From: Archangiaceae bacterium
Lineage (GTDB): Bacteria; Myxococcota; Myxococcia; Myxococcales; Myxococcaceae
Assembly (NCBI GenBank): GCA_023248915.1
Contig: JAHFDQ010000027.1
Span: 1 to 21,237 of the forward strand
DNA length: 21,237 bases
Direction of reading: 5' to 3'
Shown here in pieces: positions 7,899-14,973 of the stretch. Positions within the stretch are counted from its first letter, which is position 1; each line of letters starts with the position of its first letter. The notes under the pieces are model-generated. The model did not search any database, was not told the origin of the DNA, and saw nothing but the letters and a program-made list of their open reading frames with translations. The position numbers and the translations under genes were made by a program.

Positions 7899-10800
7899 AT
7901 GACCCAGCTCGTCGCCGGAATGAAGGCCCGCTACCTCCCCCAGCCCGAATGGGGAGTCGGCCACCTGCTGTCCGTCGAGGGGGCCGGGTCGAAGGCGCTG
8001 GTCCTGTTCCCCGCGCGCGAAGGCGGGCCGATTCTCGTCTCCACCAAGCAGGGTGCCCTGGTGCCCCACCAGCTCAAGGTGGGCGACCCGGTGGCGACCG
8101 CCAAGGGCAAGGCCGGGCTGGTGACCGGCGAGCTCGAGGGTGGGCGCGGACTCAGGCGCTACCTGGTGCGCTTCGACTCGGGCGACGAAGACGAGTTTCC
8201 CGAGTCCGAGCTGCGCGCGCAGGCGCCCCGGCCCGACGCCCTGGCCGCGCTCCGCGAAGCCCGGGTGGGCGATGCCCGCGGCTTCTTGTTGAGGCGGCAG
8301 GCGCTGCACCTCGACGACGAGCGGCGCTGCGACGCGTTGGGGGCGCTGCTCGCCTCGCGCATCATGGTGAAGCCGCACCAGGTGGGCGTGGTGCAGCGGG
8401 TGCTCTCGGCCCGCCGGCCGCGCTTCATCTTGGCCGATGAGGTGGGCCTCGGAAAAACCATCGAGGCGGGCATGGTGTACTCGGCGCTGCGGCTGACCGG
8501 CCTGGCCAGCCGGGTGCTGGTGGTGGCGCCCTCGCACCTCACCGTCCAGTGGCTGGGCGAGCTGTTCCACAAGTTCAACTCGCTGTTCACCTTGATGGAC
8601 GGCGACCGCTACGCCGCCTCGGTGAAGGAAAGCCCCCAGGTGTCGCCCTGGGCGCGCTTCGACAAGGTGGTGACCAGCCTCGAGCTCTTCTCCCGCCAGG
8701 ACGAGCACCGCGACGAAGCCGCGCACGGCCGCGCCTTTTGGGACCTGGTCGTCATCGACGAGGCCCACCACCTGAAGGGCGGCAAGGCCTTCGAGGCCGC
8801 GCGGGCGCTGGCCAAGAATTCCTGGGGCCTGCTCTTGCTCACCGCCACCCCGATGCAGCTCGACCCGGCCGAGTACCACTCGCTGCTCACCCTCATCGAC
8901 CCCGACACCGCGCCGACGCTGGAAGGTTTCCGCGCGGCGCTCGGGCGCCAGGAAGAGCTCTCGGCCGCGGTGCGCGAACTGCTCGGGCCCAAGCCCGGCA
9001 AGGCCGCCCTGAAGAAGCTGGCGGCGCGCTTCCCCGACGACGACACGTTGTCGCGGCCCCTCGAACGCGGCGCCCTCCTGTCGCACCTGGCCGAGACCTA
9101 CAGCCTGTCGGACCGGCTCATCCGCAACCGCCGCGCGGTGGTGGGGGGCTTCTCCGAGCGCCGGCTGCACCGCCACCCGGTCGAGCTGAAAGCAGCCGAG
9201 CGCGACGCCCGTGCCGCCGCCGCCAGCACCCTCGCCGGGCAGGGCAAGCTGCGGGGGGCGCCCCTGTCCGCGCTCTTGCGGCGGCTCGAGTCGTCGCCGG
9301 CGGCGTTCCTGGCTTCCGTGGCCGGGTCGCAGGCGCTGGCCCCGTTGAAGGACTCGTTCAAGCTGCCCGAGCGCGACGCGAAGCTGGCGGCGTTCCGGGC
9401 GGTGCTCGACGGCATCTGGAAGTCCGAGCCCGCGGCGAAGGTGTTGGTGTTTACCGAGGCCCGCGAGACGCTGGACATGCTGCAGGCCCGCCTGCGCGAC
9501 GACCGCATCGAGGCGCTCGCGTACCACGGCGACCTGCCGCTCATCGACCGGGACCGCCAGGTCGCCCGCTTCCGCGACCCCGACGGCCCCAAGGTGCTGG
9601 TGTGCACGGAAGTCGGCGGCGAAGGGCGCAACTTCCAGTTCGCGCACCACCTCGTCAACTATGACCTGCCCTGGAGCCCGGCCACCATGGAGCAGCGCAT
9701 CGGCCGGCTGGACCGCATCGGCCAGACGCGCGCGGTGGAAATCCACGCCTTCGACCCGAAGGGAACTATTTCGTCCGACGTGCTGGGCCTGCTCGCCGAC
9801 GCGGTCGGCGTCTTCGGCGAGACGGTGGGCGGCCTCGACGCGATGCTCGAAGAGGTCGAGCCCCGGCTCACCGAGCTGGCGCTGGCCGACCCGAAGGAGA
9901 GGGCGAAGTACGCCAAGCAGCTCGCGGCGAGGGTGGCCGAGGCGCGCGAGTCGGTGAGGCGCGCGTACGACCCGTTGCTCGACCTGCGCAGCTTCGACCG
10001 CGCCGCCGTCGAGGCCCTGGTGAAGAAGGCGCACCAGCGCTTCGGGCTGTCGGAAGAGGACGCCGAACCGGGCGAGGAATCGGTCGAGGACGGGCTGTGG
10101 GCCATCGCCCGCGACCTGGACGAGCGGCTGGAAGAGGTGGTCACCGAGCTCGCGCGCAAGGTCGGCATCGGCGTCGACACCGACGAGCAGGTCGAGGCCT
10201 TCCAGTGCGCCTTCCAGTTCGGCCACGAGCTCAAGGTCGAAGCGCTGCCGGGCCTGCCCCTCGGCCAGGACAGGACCGTGCTCGGCACCTTCTGGCGCGA
10301 CACCGCGCTCGAGCAGGAAGAGATCGACTACTTCGCGACCGGCCACGTCATCGTCGAGGCGCTGTTCGGCTTCCTGCGGGACGGGCCCTACGGGCGCAAC
10401 GGGGTGCGGTTTCTCGAGCGGCGCGGGCCGATGAAGGCGCGGGGGCTCGAGCTGCTCTTCCATGTGCTGCCGCCCGAGGCGGAAGACACCTCGCCCGGCG
10501 CGCGGGTGCCATCGCGGCAGCTCTCGCGGTTCCTCGACCGGTTGCTCATTCACGTCGCCGTCGCGATGGGGGCCGACGGCAAGCCCAAGGCCGACGCGTC
10601 GCTGCTCCCGGTGCTCGAGGCCGAGGGCAGGGCGCTGAAGGGCGACGAGGTGAACGCGGCGTTCCCCGGGCTGGCCGAGTTCGTCGACCCGGCGGTGGCG
10701 GCGGGCATGGCCGCGGCCGAGGCCGAGCTGCGGCGCATGGCGACGCGGGCGCGGGCGGCCATCGAGGAAGAGTGCGCGGCGGCGCTCGCCCGAATCGGGC

Positions 10801-10946
10801 CGTCGCTGTCGCACCAGGGGCTCGGCAGGACGCAAATCGAGGCTCAGTTGGCGGCCGAGCGGAAGCACTACGAGGCGCTGCTCCAGGCGCTCGGCGGCAT
10901 GAAGGTGTCGCTCGACTCGGCCTGCGGCTTCGTCATCAACCGGTAG
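7899..10946 (+). CDS. rapA: RapA-type SNF2 family ATPase (RNA polymerase recycling factor-like)
   Basis: 1015 residues. The first ~110 form two Tudor-like beta barrels of the RapA N-terminus (YLPQPEWGVGHLLSVEG, YLVRFDSGDEDEF). The SNF2 ATPase follows, with PHQVGVVQRVL, Walker A DEVGLGKTIEAG (180-191) and DEAH box at about 287-290. The helicase C lobe is at about 510-620, with VCTEVGGEGRNFQF and EQRIGRLDRIGQ. A long C-terminal region as in RapA ends at residue 1015; E. coli RapA is 968 residues. RapA binds RNA polymerase and remodels stalled or post-termination complexes. The match extends beyond the ATPase to segments such as FNSLFTLMDGDRY. A defence-type SNF2 is an alternative, but no defence partners are nearby. 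Start 7899 lacks a Shine-Dalgarno; Met8 at 7920 is possible. Confidence 0.85.
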   Translation: MTQLVAGMKARYLPQPEWGVGHLLSVEGAGSKALVLFPAREGGPILVSTKQGALVPHQLKVGDPVATAKGKAGLVTGELEGGRGLRRYLVRFDSGDEDEFPESELRAQAPRPDALAALREARVGDARGFLLRRQALHLDDERRCDALGALLASRIMVKPHQVGVVQRVLSARRPRFILADEVGLGKTIEAGMVYSALRLTGLASRVLVVAPSHLTVQWLGELFHKFNSLFTLMDGDRYAASVKESPQVSPWARFDKVVTSLELFSRQDEHRDEAAHGRAFWDLVVIDEAHHLKGGKAFEAARALAKNSWGLLLLTATPMQLDPAEYHSLLTLIDPDTAPTLEGFRAALGRQEELSAAVRELLGPKPGKAALKKLAARFPDDDTLSRPLERGALLSHLAETYSLSDRLIRNRRAVVGGFSERRLHRHPVELKAAERDARAAAASTLAGQGKLRGAPLSALLRRLESSPAAFLASVAGSQALAPLKDSFKLPERDAKLAAFRAVLDGIWKSEPAAKVLVFTEARETLDMLQARLRDDRIEALAYHGDLPLIDRDRQVARFRDPDGPKVLVCTEVGGEGRNFQFAHHLVNYDLPWSPATMEQRIGRLDRIGQTRAVEIHAFDPKGTISSDVLGLLADAVGVFGETVGGLDAMLEEVEPRLTELALADPKERAKYAKQLAARVAEARESVRRAYDPLLDLRSFDRAAVEALVKKAHQRFGLSEEDAEPGEESVEDGLWAIARDLDERLEEVVTELARKVGIGVDTDEQVEAFQCAFQFGHELKVEALPGLPLGQDRTVLGTFWRDTALEQEEIDYFATGHVIVEALFGFLRDGPYGRNGVRFLERRGPMKARGLELLFHVLPPEAEDTSPGARVPSRQLSRFLDRLLIHVAVAMGADGKPKADASLLPVLEAEGRALKGDEVNAAFPGLAEFVDPAVAAGMAAAEAELRRMATRARAAIEEECAAALARIGPSLSHQGLGRTQIEAQLAAERKHYEALLQALGGMKVSLDSACGFVINR

Positions 10947-11030
10947 CGCGGGCCCGTGAGGTGCCGGGCAGGCGTCCGGGCGAGCCGTCCTCGCGCTTGA
11001 CGGACGTCGTCCCCAATTTGCCCTCGCGAA

Positions 11031-11037
11031 GAGGAGG
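11031..11037 (+). promoter_or_regulatory. Ribosome binding site of the bactofilin-like gene
   Basis: GAGGAGG lies six bases before the ATG at 11044 and is one of the strongest Shine-Dalgarno sequences in the window. Confidence 0.75.
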
Positions 11038-11043
11038 GCCGCG

Positions 11044-12168
11044 ATGAGCTCGAACGCCGGTTTGGCATCTCTGGTGGGGGTGGTGCTGGTTTCCGCGAGC
11101 GTAAGTGCCGAGGTCCGCAGCGGCCAGGTGGTCGAAGTCAGACCCGATGAAGTCGTGCAGGGAGACCTGTACGTGGCGGGCTCGCAGGTGACGGTCCTCG
11201 GCCGGGTGACCGGCGACCTCCTGGTGCTCGCCAACACCGTCGACATCAAGGGCGTAGTGGACGGCGACGTGCTGGGCGCCGCTGGCACGCTCAACGTGAC
11301 CGGGAAGGTGTTGGGCAGCGTGCGGGGCGCGGCGGCGCAGATGTCTTTGTTGGGCCCGGTGGGCCGCGACGCGGCGGTGGCGGGCGGTCAGCTCGAGATT
11401 GGGCCGCAAGCGACGGTGGGCAGGGACCTGTTGCTCGCCGCGGGTTCGGCCGAGGTGAGTGGTCCGGTCAAGGGAGACGTTTGGGCGGCCGCGAACATGC
11501 TGGGCTTGCGCGCGGGCGTGGGCGGGAACGTGGAGGCAAGGGTGGGGCAGCTCGACCTCGGTGACGACGCGCGCGTCGCGGGGAACCTGCGCTACGAGAG
11601 CGCGAAGGGAGCGCGGCGCGCGAACGGGGCGTCGGTCGCGGGAGTCACCGAACACCGGGCCCTCGAGGCGACCGCGTGGCAGGGGGGCCGCTGGGTGGCG
11701 GTGCTATGGCTTCGCTCGATGGTCGCGATGTTCGGGCTGGGCCTGATGCTGGTACTGGTGTTTCCCACCTTCACGCGCCGGTCGGTCTCGGCGCTGAAGG
11801 CTTCGCCCTGGAAGAGCCTCGGCCTGGGGCTTGCCGCGGCGCTCGGCATACCCGGAGCCGCGATGGTCATCGTCATCATCGGCGCGCTCATCGGGGGCTG
11901 GTGGCTGGGCATGCTCTTGTTCGGCCTCTACGTCACGTCCCTGGCCGTCTGCTTCCCGATGGTGGGCGTCTTCGTCGGCCGGTGGATTCTGGACCGGTTG
12001 CGCCGCCCAGGAGCGCACGTCGTCCTCGCGCTCTTGATTGGCGTCGGGCTGATGACGGTGCTGTTGCGAGTTCCCGTTGTCGGAGCGTTGGTCGTCATCG
12101 TCACGCTGGTGTTCGGCCTGGGCGCGATGATTCTCGGCGAGACGGAAGGGCGCAGAGTCGCGACGTAA
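11044..12168 (+). CDS. Secreted bactofilin-like beta-helix fused to a multi-helix membrane domain
   Basis: 374 residues. The signal peptide covers about 1-22 (LVGVVLVSASVSA). Residues ~25-185 form a right-handed beta-helix-like repeat of short hydrophobic strands and G-x-V/L turns (VQGDLYVAGSQVTVLGRVTGDLLVLANTVDIKGVVDGDV...), as in polymer-forming bactofilins. Then come about five membrane helices at roughly 216-240, 258-280, 285-313, 324-342 and 343-364. Bactofilins are normally cytoplasmic filament proteins; here the signal peptide would place the repeat outside the inner membrane and the helices would anchor it. A role as an envelope scaffold is inferred. It is preceded by the RapA-like gene (97-base gap) and followed by an imperfect inverted repeat. 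Confidence 0.8.
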   Translation: MSSNAGLASLVGVVLVSASVSAEVRSGQVVEVRPDEVVQGDLYVAGSQVTVLGRVTGDLLVLANTVDIKGVVDGDVLGAAGTLNVTGKVLGSVRGAAAQMSLLGPVGRDAAVAGGQLEIGPQATVGRDLLLAAGSAEVSGPVKGDVWAAANMLGLRAGVGGNVEARVGQLDLGDDARVAGNLRYESAKGARRANGASVAGVTEHRALEATAWQGGRWVAVLWLRSMVAMFGLGLMLVLVFPTFTRRSVSALKASPWKSLGLGLAAALGIPGAAMVIVIIGALIGGWWLGMLLFGLYVTSLAVCFPMVGVFVGRWILDRLRRPGAHVVLALLIGVGLMTVLLRVPVVGALVVIVTLVFGLGAMILGETEGRRVAT

Positions 12169-12175
12169 GCGAACA

Positions 12176-12210
12176 CCTCAGGAATCCGAGGCCGCTCAGG
12201 GATCTTGAGG
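12176..12210 (+). terminator. Imperfect inverted repeat after the bactofilin-like gene, possible terminator
   Basis: CCTCAGGAATC at 12176-12186 pairs imperfectly with GATCTTGAGG at 12201-12210. It lies just downstream of the stop at 12168, with no T-run, so it is only a weak terminator candidate. Confidence 0.3.
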
Positions 12211-12289
12211 CCCGCCCGGCTCGGGTCGGTGCGGCACCCCCGAGTTGCCGCGGACTTGCGCCGGCCCCGCCCAGGTACGCGGCTTGCTT

Positions 12290-12293
12290 GGAG
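12290..12293 (+). promoter_or_regulatory. Ribosome binding site of the small lipoprotein gene
   Basis: GGAG (in the context TTGGAG) lies seven bases before the ATG at 12301. It supports that start over the longer open frame that begins with TTG at 12205. Confidence 0.6.
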
Positions 12294-12300
12294 TCCCGAA

Positions 12301-12663
12301 ATGCTCTCCAGGCTCCCTCGGCCCCGTCGCGGTGCGCTTCCGCTTTATCCGGTCAGGAAGCCCGGGCGGAGGCTGCTGTCGGCCGAGCTCGGGGCCGCGC
12401 TGGTGGGCGGAGCGTTGCTGGTGGGCTGCGGTACCGGAGCCTTCGAGCCCCGCGACGAAGCCAGCTCGTTCCGGCCCTCGACCGAGGCGGTCGACTCCGG
12501 CACCCAACTGCCGCTTCAGCAGCAGCCAGAGACTCCGGATGCCGGCCAGGTGACGGCCGACGCAGGCAACGACGCTGGGGCACAATACGCCCCCGATGCG
12601 TCCGACTTCTTCGCCGGAGGGGCGCGGGCACCCGGTCCGGATGGCGGCTGGCCCTACCCGTGA
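12301..12663 (+). CDS. Small lipoprotein, probable substrate of the coupled radical SAM enzyme
   Basis: 120 residues. It has a long basic N-region (MLSRLPRPRRG...KPGRR, about 24 residues), a hydrophobic core LGAALVGGALLVGC and a predicted lipidated Cys43. The mature part is low complexity: Gln/Pro-rich, then three Asp-Ala-Gly triplets (80-82, 87-89, 91-93), and an aromatic/Gly end with FFAGG at 103-107 and GGWPYP at 115-120. There is no catalytic domain. Its TGA stop overlaps the GTG start of the next gene (GTGA at 12660-12663), so the two proteins are made in linked amounts. By analogy with radical SAM/SPASM peptide systems this is the likely modified peptide. Asp-Ala-Gly linkers are common in myxobacterial surface proteins, so the triplets alone prove nothing. 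An ordinary lipoprotein is the alternative. Confidence 0.72.
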   Translation: MLSRLPRPRRGALPLYPVRKPGRRLLSAELGAALVGGALLVGCGTGAFEPRDEASSFRPSTEAVDSGTQLPLQQQPETPDAGQVTADAGNDAGAQYAPDASDFFAGGARAPGPDGGWPYP

Positions 12664-13775
12664 AGTTGACGCTGCACCTGAATCACCGGTGCAACCTCCG
12701 CTGCTCGTACTGCTATACCGGGGCGAAGGTCGACCGGCGCATGGACCCGGCGACGATGCGGAAGGCCATCGACTTCGCGCTGGGCCACGCGTCGCAGGGC
12801 TGGCTGCTCCTGTCCTTCTTCGGAGGCGAGCCGCTGCTCGAGCTCGAGCTGATGGAGGCCGCGCTCGCGTACGCGCGCGGGCGGTGCGCCGAGCGGGGCG
12901 TGCGGCTGTACACCAGCGTCGCCACCAACGGGACGCTGCTCGACGAGCCGCGCCTCGAGCTGCTCAGGCGCAACGCCTTCAGCGTGCAGGTCAGCCTGGA
13001 CGGCGGCCGCGAGGCGCAAGACGCCAACCGCCGGTACGTGAACGGAGGCTCGTCCTACGAGACGGTGTCCGAGAACTTGAAGAGGCTCCTCCAGGCCGGA
13101 GTCTCAACCTGGGTCGTCTCGGTCATCGACCCGTCGAACCAGAGCTACCTGGGCGACAGCTTCGAACGGCTCGCCGACCTGGGCGTGCCGCACGTCACCT
13201 TCGCTCCCAACTACCAGGCCGACTGGAACCCGGCGGCGCGCGAACGCTTCGAAACGGCGCTCGAGGACCTGGGAAACCGCTACCTCGCCCGCGCCCGGGC
13301 CGGCCTCGACATCCGGCTCGACCCGCTGCACGGGAAAATCGCCACCCACCTGTCGCCCGGCGCGAACGAAAGGGCGGTCTGCAAGTTCGGCATCGGGGAC
13401 ATCGCCGTGGCATCGTCGGGCCGGCTCTACCCCTGCGAGCGCCTGGTGCGCGAAGACGACGACGAGGTGGTCTGCATCGGCGATGTCGACCGGGGGTTGG
13501 ACGTGAAGAAGCGCGACGCGCTGCTGGCGGCGAAGCGCGTGGAAGACCCGGGCTGCGACGGGTGCGAGCTCAAATCTCGGTGCAGCCGATGGTGCGGCTG
13601 CTCGAGGTACGAGACCACCGGCGACCTGTCGAAGGTGTCTCCGCTCTTGTGCTGGTTCGAGGAGTGCTTCATCGCCGAGGCCGACCGAATCGGCAATACC
13701 CTCTACGCCGAGCAGAACCCGGTGTTCTTGAAGCGCTTCTACCGGGCGAGCTCCGCTCCGGCCGAGCGGGCCTAA
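12660..13775 (+). CDS. Radical SAM/SPASM peptide-modifying enzyme
   Basis: 371 residues. The radical SAM cluster motif CNLRCSYC gives C11, C15 and C18 immediately after the N-terminal strand. FFGGEPLL (53-60) is the SAM-binding GGEP motif, and VATNGTLL follows. The C-terminal SPASM region supplies ligands for auxiliary iron-sulfur clusters: C241, C259 (YPCE), C272, then C299xxC302, C308, C312, C314, C331 and C336. Such enzymes form thioether, carbon-carbon or other radical crosslinks in peptides, or mature sulfatases; no sulfatase is nearby. The only sensible start is GTG at 12660, four bases inside the lipoprotein gene, because the next in-frame start codons lie far upstream. It ends seven bases before the convergent MYXO-CTERM gene, beside a repeat hairpin. 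The reaction is unknown. Confidence 0.92.
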   Translation: MKLTLHLNHRCNLRCSYCYTGAKVDRRMDPATMRKAIDFALGHASQGWLLLSFFGGEPLLELELMEAALAYARGRCAERGVRLYTSVATNGTLLDEPRLELLRRNAFSVQVSLDGGREAQDANRRYVNGGSSYETVSENLKRLLQAGVSTWVVSVIDPSNQSYLGDSFERLADLGVPHVTFAPNYQADWNPAARERFETALEDLGNRYLARARAGLDIRLDPLHGKIATHLSPGANERAVCKFGIGDIAVASSGRLYPCERLVREDDDEVVCIGDVDRGLDVKKRDALLAAKRVEDPGCDGCELKSRCSRWCGCSRYETTGDLSKVSPLLCWFEECFIAEADRIGNTLYAEQNPVFLKRFYRASSAPAERA

Positions 13776-13833
13776 ACTCCGTTCAGGTCGAGCGGAGTCG
13801 AGACCCCTCGACGGGCTCGGTACGAACGGACTT
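13775..13833. repeat. Palindromic short repeat (two inverted units) at the convergent gene ends
   Basis: Arms 13778-13802 and 13807-13830 form a long imperfect hairpin around the loop ACCC. Each arm is one unit of a repeat family whose best conserved part is CTCGACTCCGCTCGGGCTGA, seen again at 16013-16117. The element holds the stop codon of the transglycosylase-like gene and encodes the last 15 or so residues of that protein. Its position between two convergent stops also allows a bidirectional terminator role. Confidence 0.75.
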
Positions 13834-14973
13834 GCTCCGCCGCCGGCCGGCCACCCACGCCCCGAGCGCCAGAAGCCAGGCGCCGGCGAGGCCTGTACCC
13901 GCGGCGCACCCGCAGCCCGGCGCTGGCCCCAGCTCGTCCGGTGCCGCGCGAAGCAGGGCAGGGCCCGCGTCTTCGGCCTGTCCACCCCCATCGGTCGCGC
14001 CCGCATCGGGTGTCGCCTCGCCCGAATCGACCACTCCCGCGTCGATTCCTCCGTCGAGCCCCGCGTCTCCCTGCCCACCGTCGGCGCCGCCTCCGAAGCA
14101 GGCCGACAGGTGCACCGCGCGCGTGCTCACGCAGTTGGTGGGGCTCGAGCAGGACGGCTCGGAGAGCGCCGGCGGCGAGCCTGCATCGCCCGCCTGCGCC
14201 AAGTTGGGGTAGGCCAGCGCCATCGCTGCCCAGTGGGAAGCCGACGGCGGGTGCTCCACCCAGCCGAACACCTTCTCCTGATAAGGCGCCGAACCTCCCA
14301 CGCTTGGGTTCCAGACGCCGCGGTTCGAGCTGTACCCGGGGTAGTTCGGGTTGTTGGCGTAAGTCAGCCCATTGTACGCCCAGACGGCCGTGTACCAGTC
14401 CTCCACCAGCTTCGGCTGGCGGTCGCCCACGCACTGGGTGGCGGCCCACTTCTGGACGAGGATTTGGGTGCCGGTGGCGAGGTTGTAGGTGGCGTCGCTG
14501 GCGACCCGGTTCCGGTTGAAGGCCGGCGCTTCGCCGACGTGCATGCCACTCGTCACCTGGCCGACGCCGTAGCCGCAGTCGAAGGCGATGAGGGTGCGGG
14601 AAGCCCCTCCCACCTGGTCGGCCGGCGTCGTGGGCACGCAGAACTGCCTCCAGCTCGATTCCTGCATCGCAATGGCCTTGAGGATTTCGCAGGGGAACTT
14701 GGCCGGCACCTTGTGCGCGGTCTCGGGTTGGCCGCACCCCTGGTTGATGTCCGGCACCGCGGGCCCGGCGTCGGCCCACCCGCTCGGGCCCTGGCCCACC
14801 AGCGCGAAGATTTCTTGCCACTCGGCCAGCGTCGGGTTGGTGCCGGGCGCCGCCTCGATGGCGCAGTTGTAGGTGTTGGCCGAGCTCGAGGCGGTGTAGC
14901 AGGGACAGGCGGCGCGGGCCGGTGCCGCCGTCAGGAGCGAGGCCGCCATGACGAGCCCGAGCACGGTTTTCAT
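13783..14973 (-). CDS. Secreted lytic-transglycosylase-like protein with MYXO-CTERM sorting signal
   Basis: 396 residues: signal peptide 1-21 and a Cys-rich lysozyme-fold domain at about 85-260. Catalytic Glu105 is in AMQESSW, followed by GYGVGQVTSGM (134-144) and AYNG (199-202), the usual order of soluble lytic transglycosylase motifs. An Asp/Ala/Gly-rich linker covers 296-345. The end is GCGC (353-356), a hydrophobic helix (357-376) and RRR (377-379), the MYXO-CTERM pattern recognised by a myxosortase, which predicts surface anchoring. Peptidoglycan cleavage is inferred from the motifs. Unusually, about 17 residues follow RRR, most of them encoded by a short repeat. The start ATG overlaps the stop of the upstream gene (ATGA at 14970-14973). 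Confidence 0.85.
   Translation of the reverse strand: MKTVLGLVMAASLLTAAPARAACPCYTASSSANTYNCAIEAAPGTNPTLAEWQEIFALVGQGPSGWADAGPAVPDINQGCGQPETAHKVPAKFPCEILKAIAMQESSWRQFCVPTTPADQVGGASRTLIAFDCGYGVGQVTSGMHVGEAPAFNRNRVASDATYNLATGTQILVQKWAATQCVGDRQPKLVEDWYTAVWAYNGLTYANNPNYPGYSSNRGVWNPSVGGSAPYQEKVFGWVEHPPSASHWAAMALAYPNLAQAGDAGSPPALSEPSCSSPTNCVSTRAVHLSACFGGGADGGQGDAGLDGGIDAGVVDSGEATPDAGATDGGGQAEDAGPALLRAAPDELGPAPGCGCAAGTGLAGAWLLALGAWVAGRRRSKSVRTEPVEGSRLRST

Noticed and set aside
10997..11002. TTGACG as a -35 box for the bactofilin-like gene
   Set aside because: No -10-like hexamer is found at 16-18 bases downstream, so the single hexamer is not enough support.
7836..11294. 1152-residue open frame on the minus strand opposite the RapA-like gene
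   Set aside because: It is a GC-driven mirror frame with His/Arg/Gly-rich, repetitive composition and no motifs. The plus strand carries a full SNF2 ATPase with intact Walker A and DEAH motifs.
11676..12659. Long upstream extension of the radical SAM reading frame
   Set aside because: The extension overlaps the bactofilin-like and lipoprotein genes in another frame and is Arg-rich. The GTG at 12660 directly precedes the canonical strand and CxxxCxxC motif.
12301..12663. Sulfatase or other enzyme substrate for the SPASM protein
   Set aside because: No sulfatase signature (C/S-x-P-x-R) or sulfatase gene is visible in the window, so a sulfatase-maturase role is not supported.
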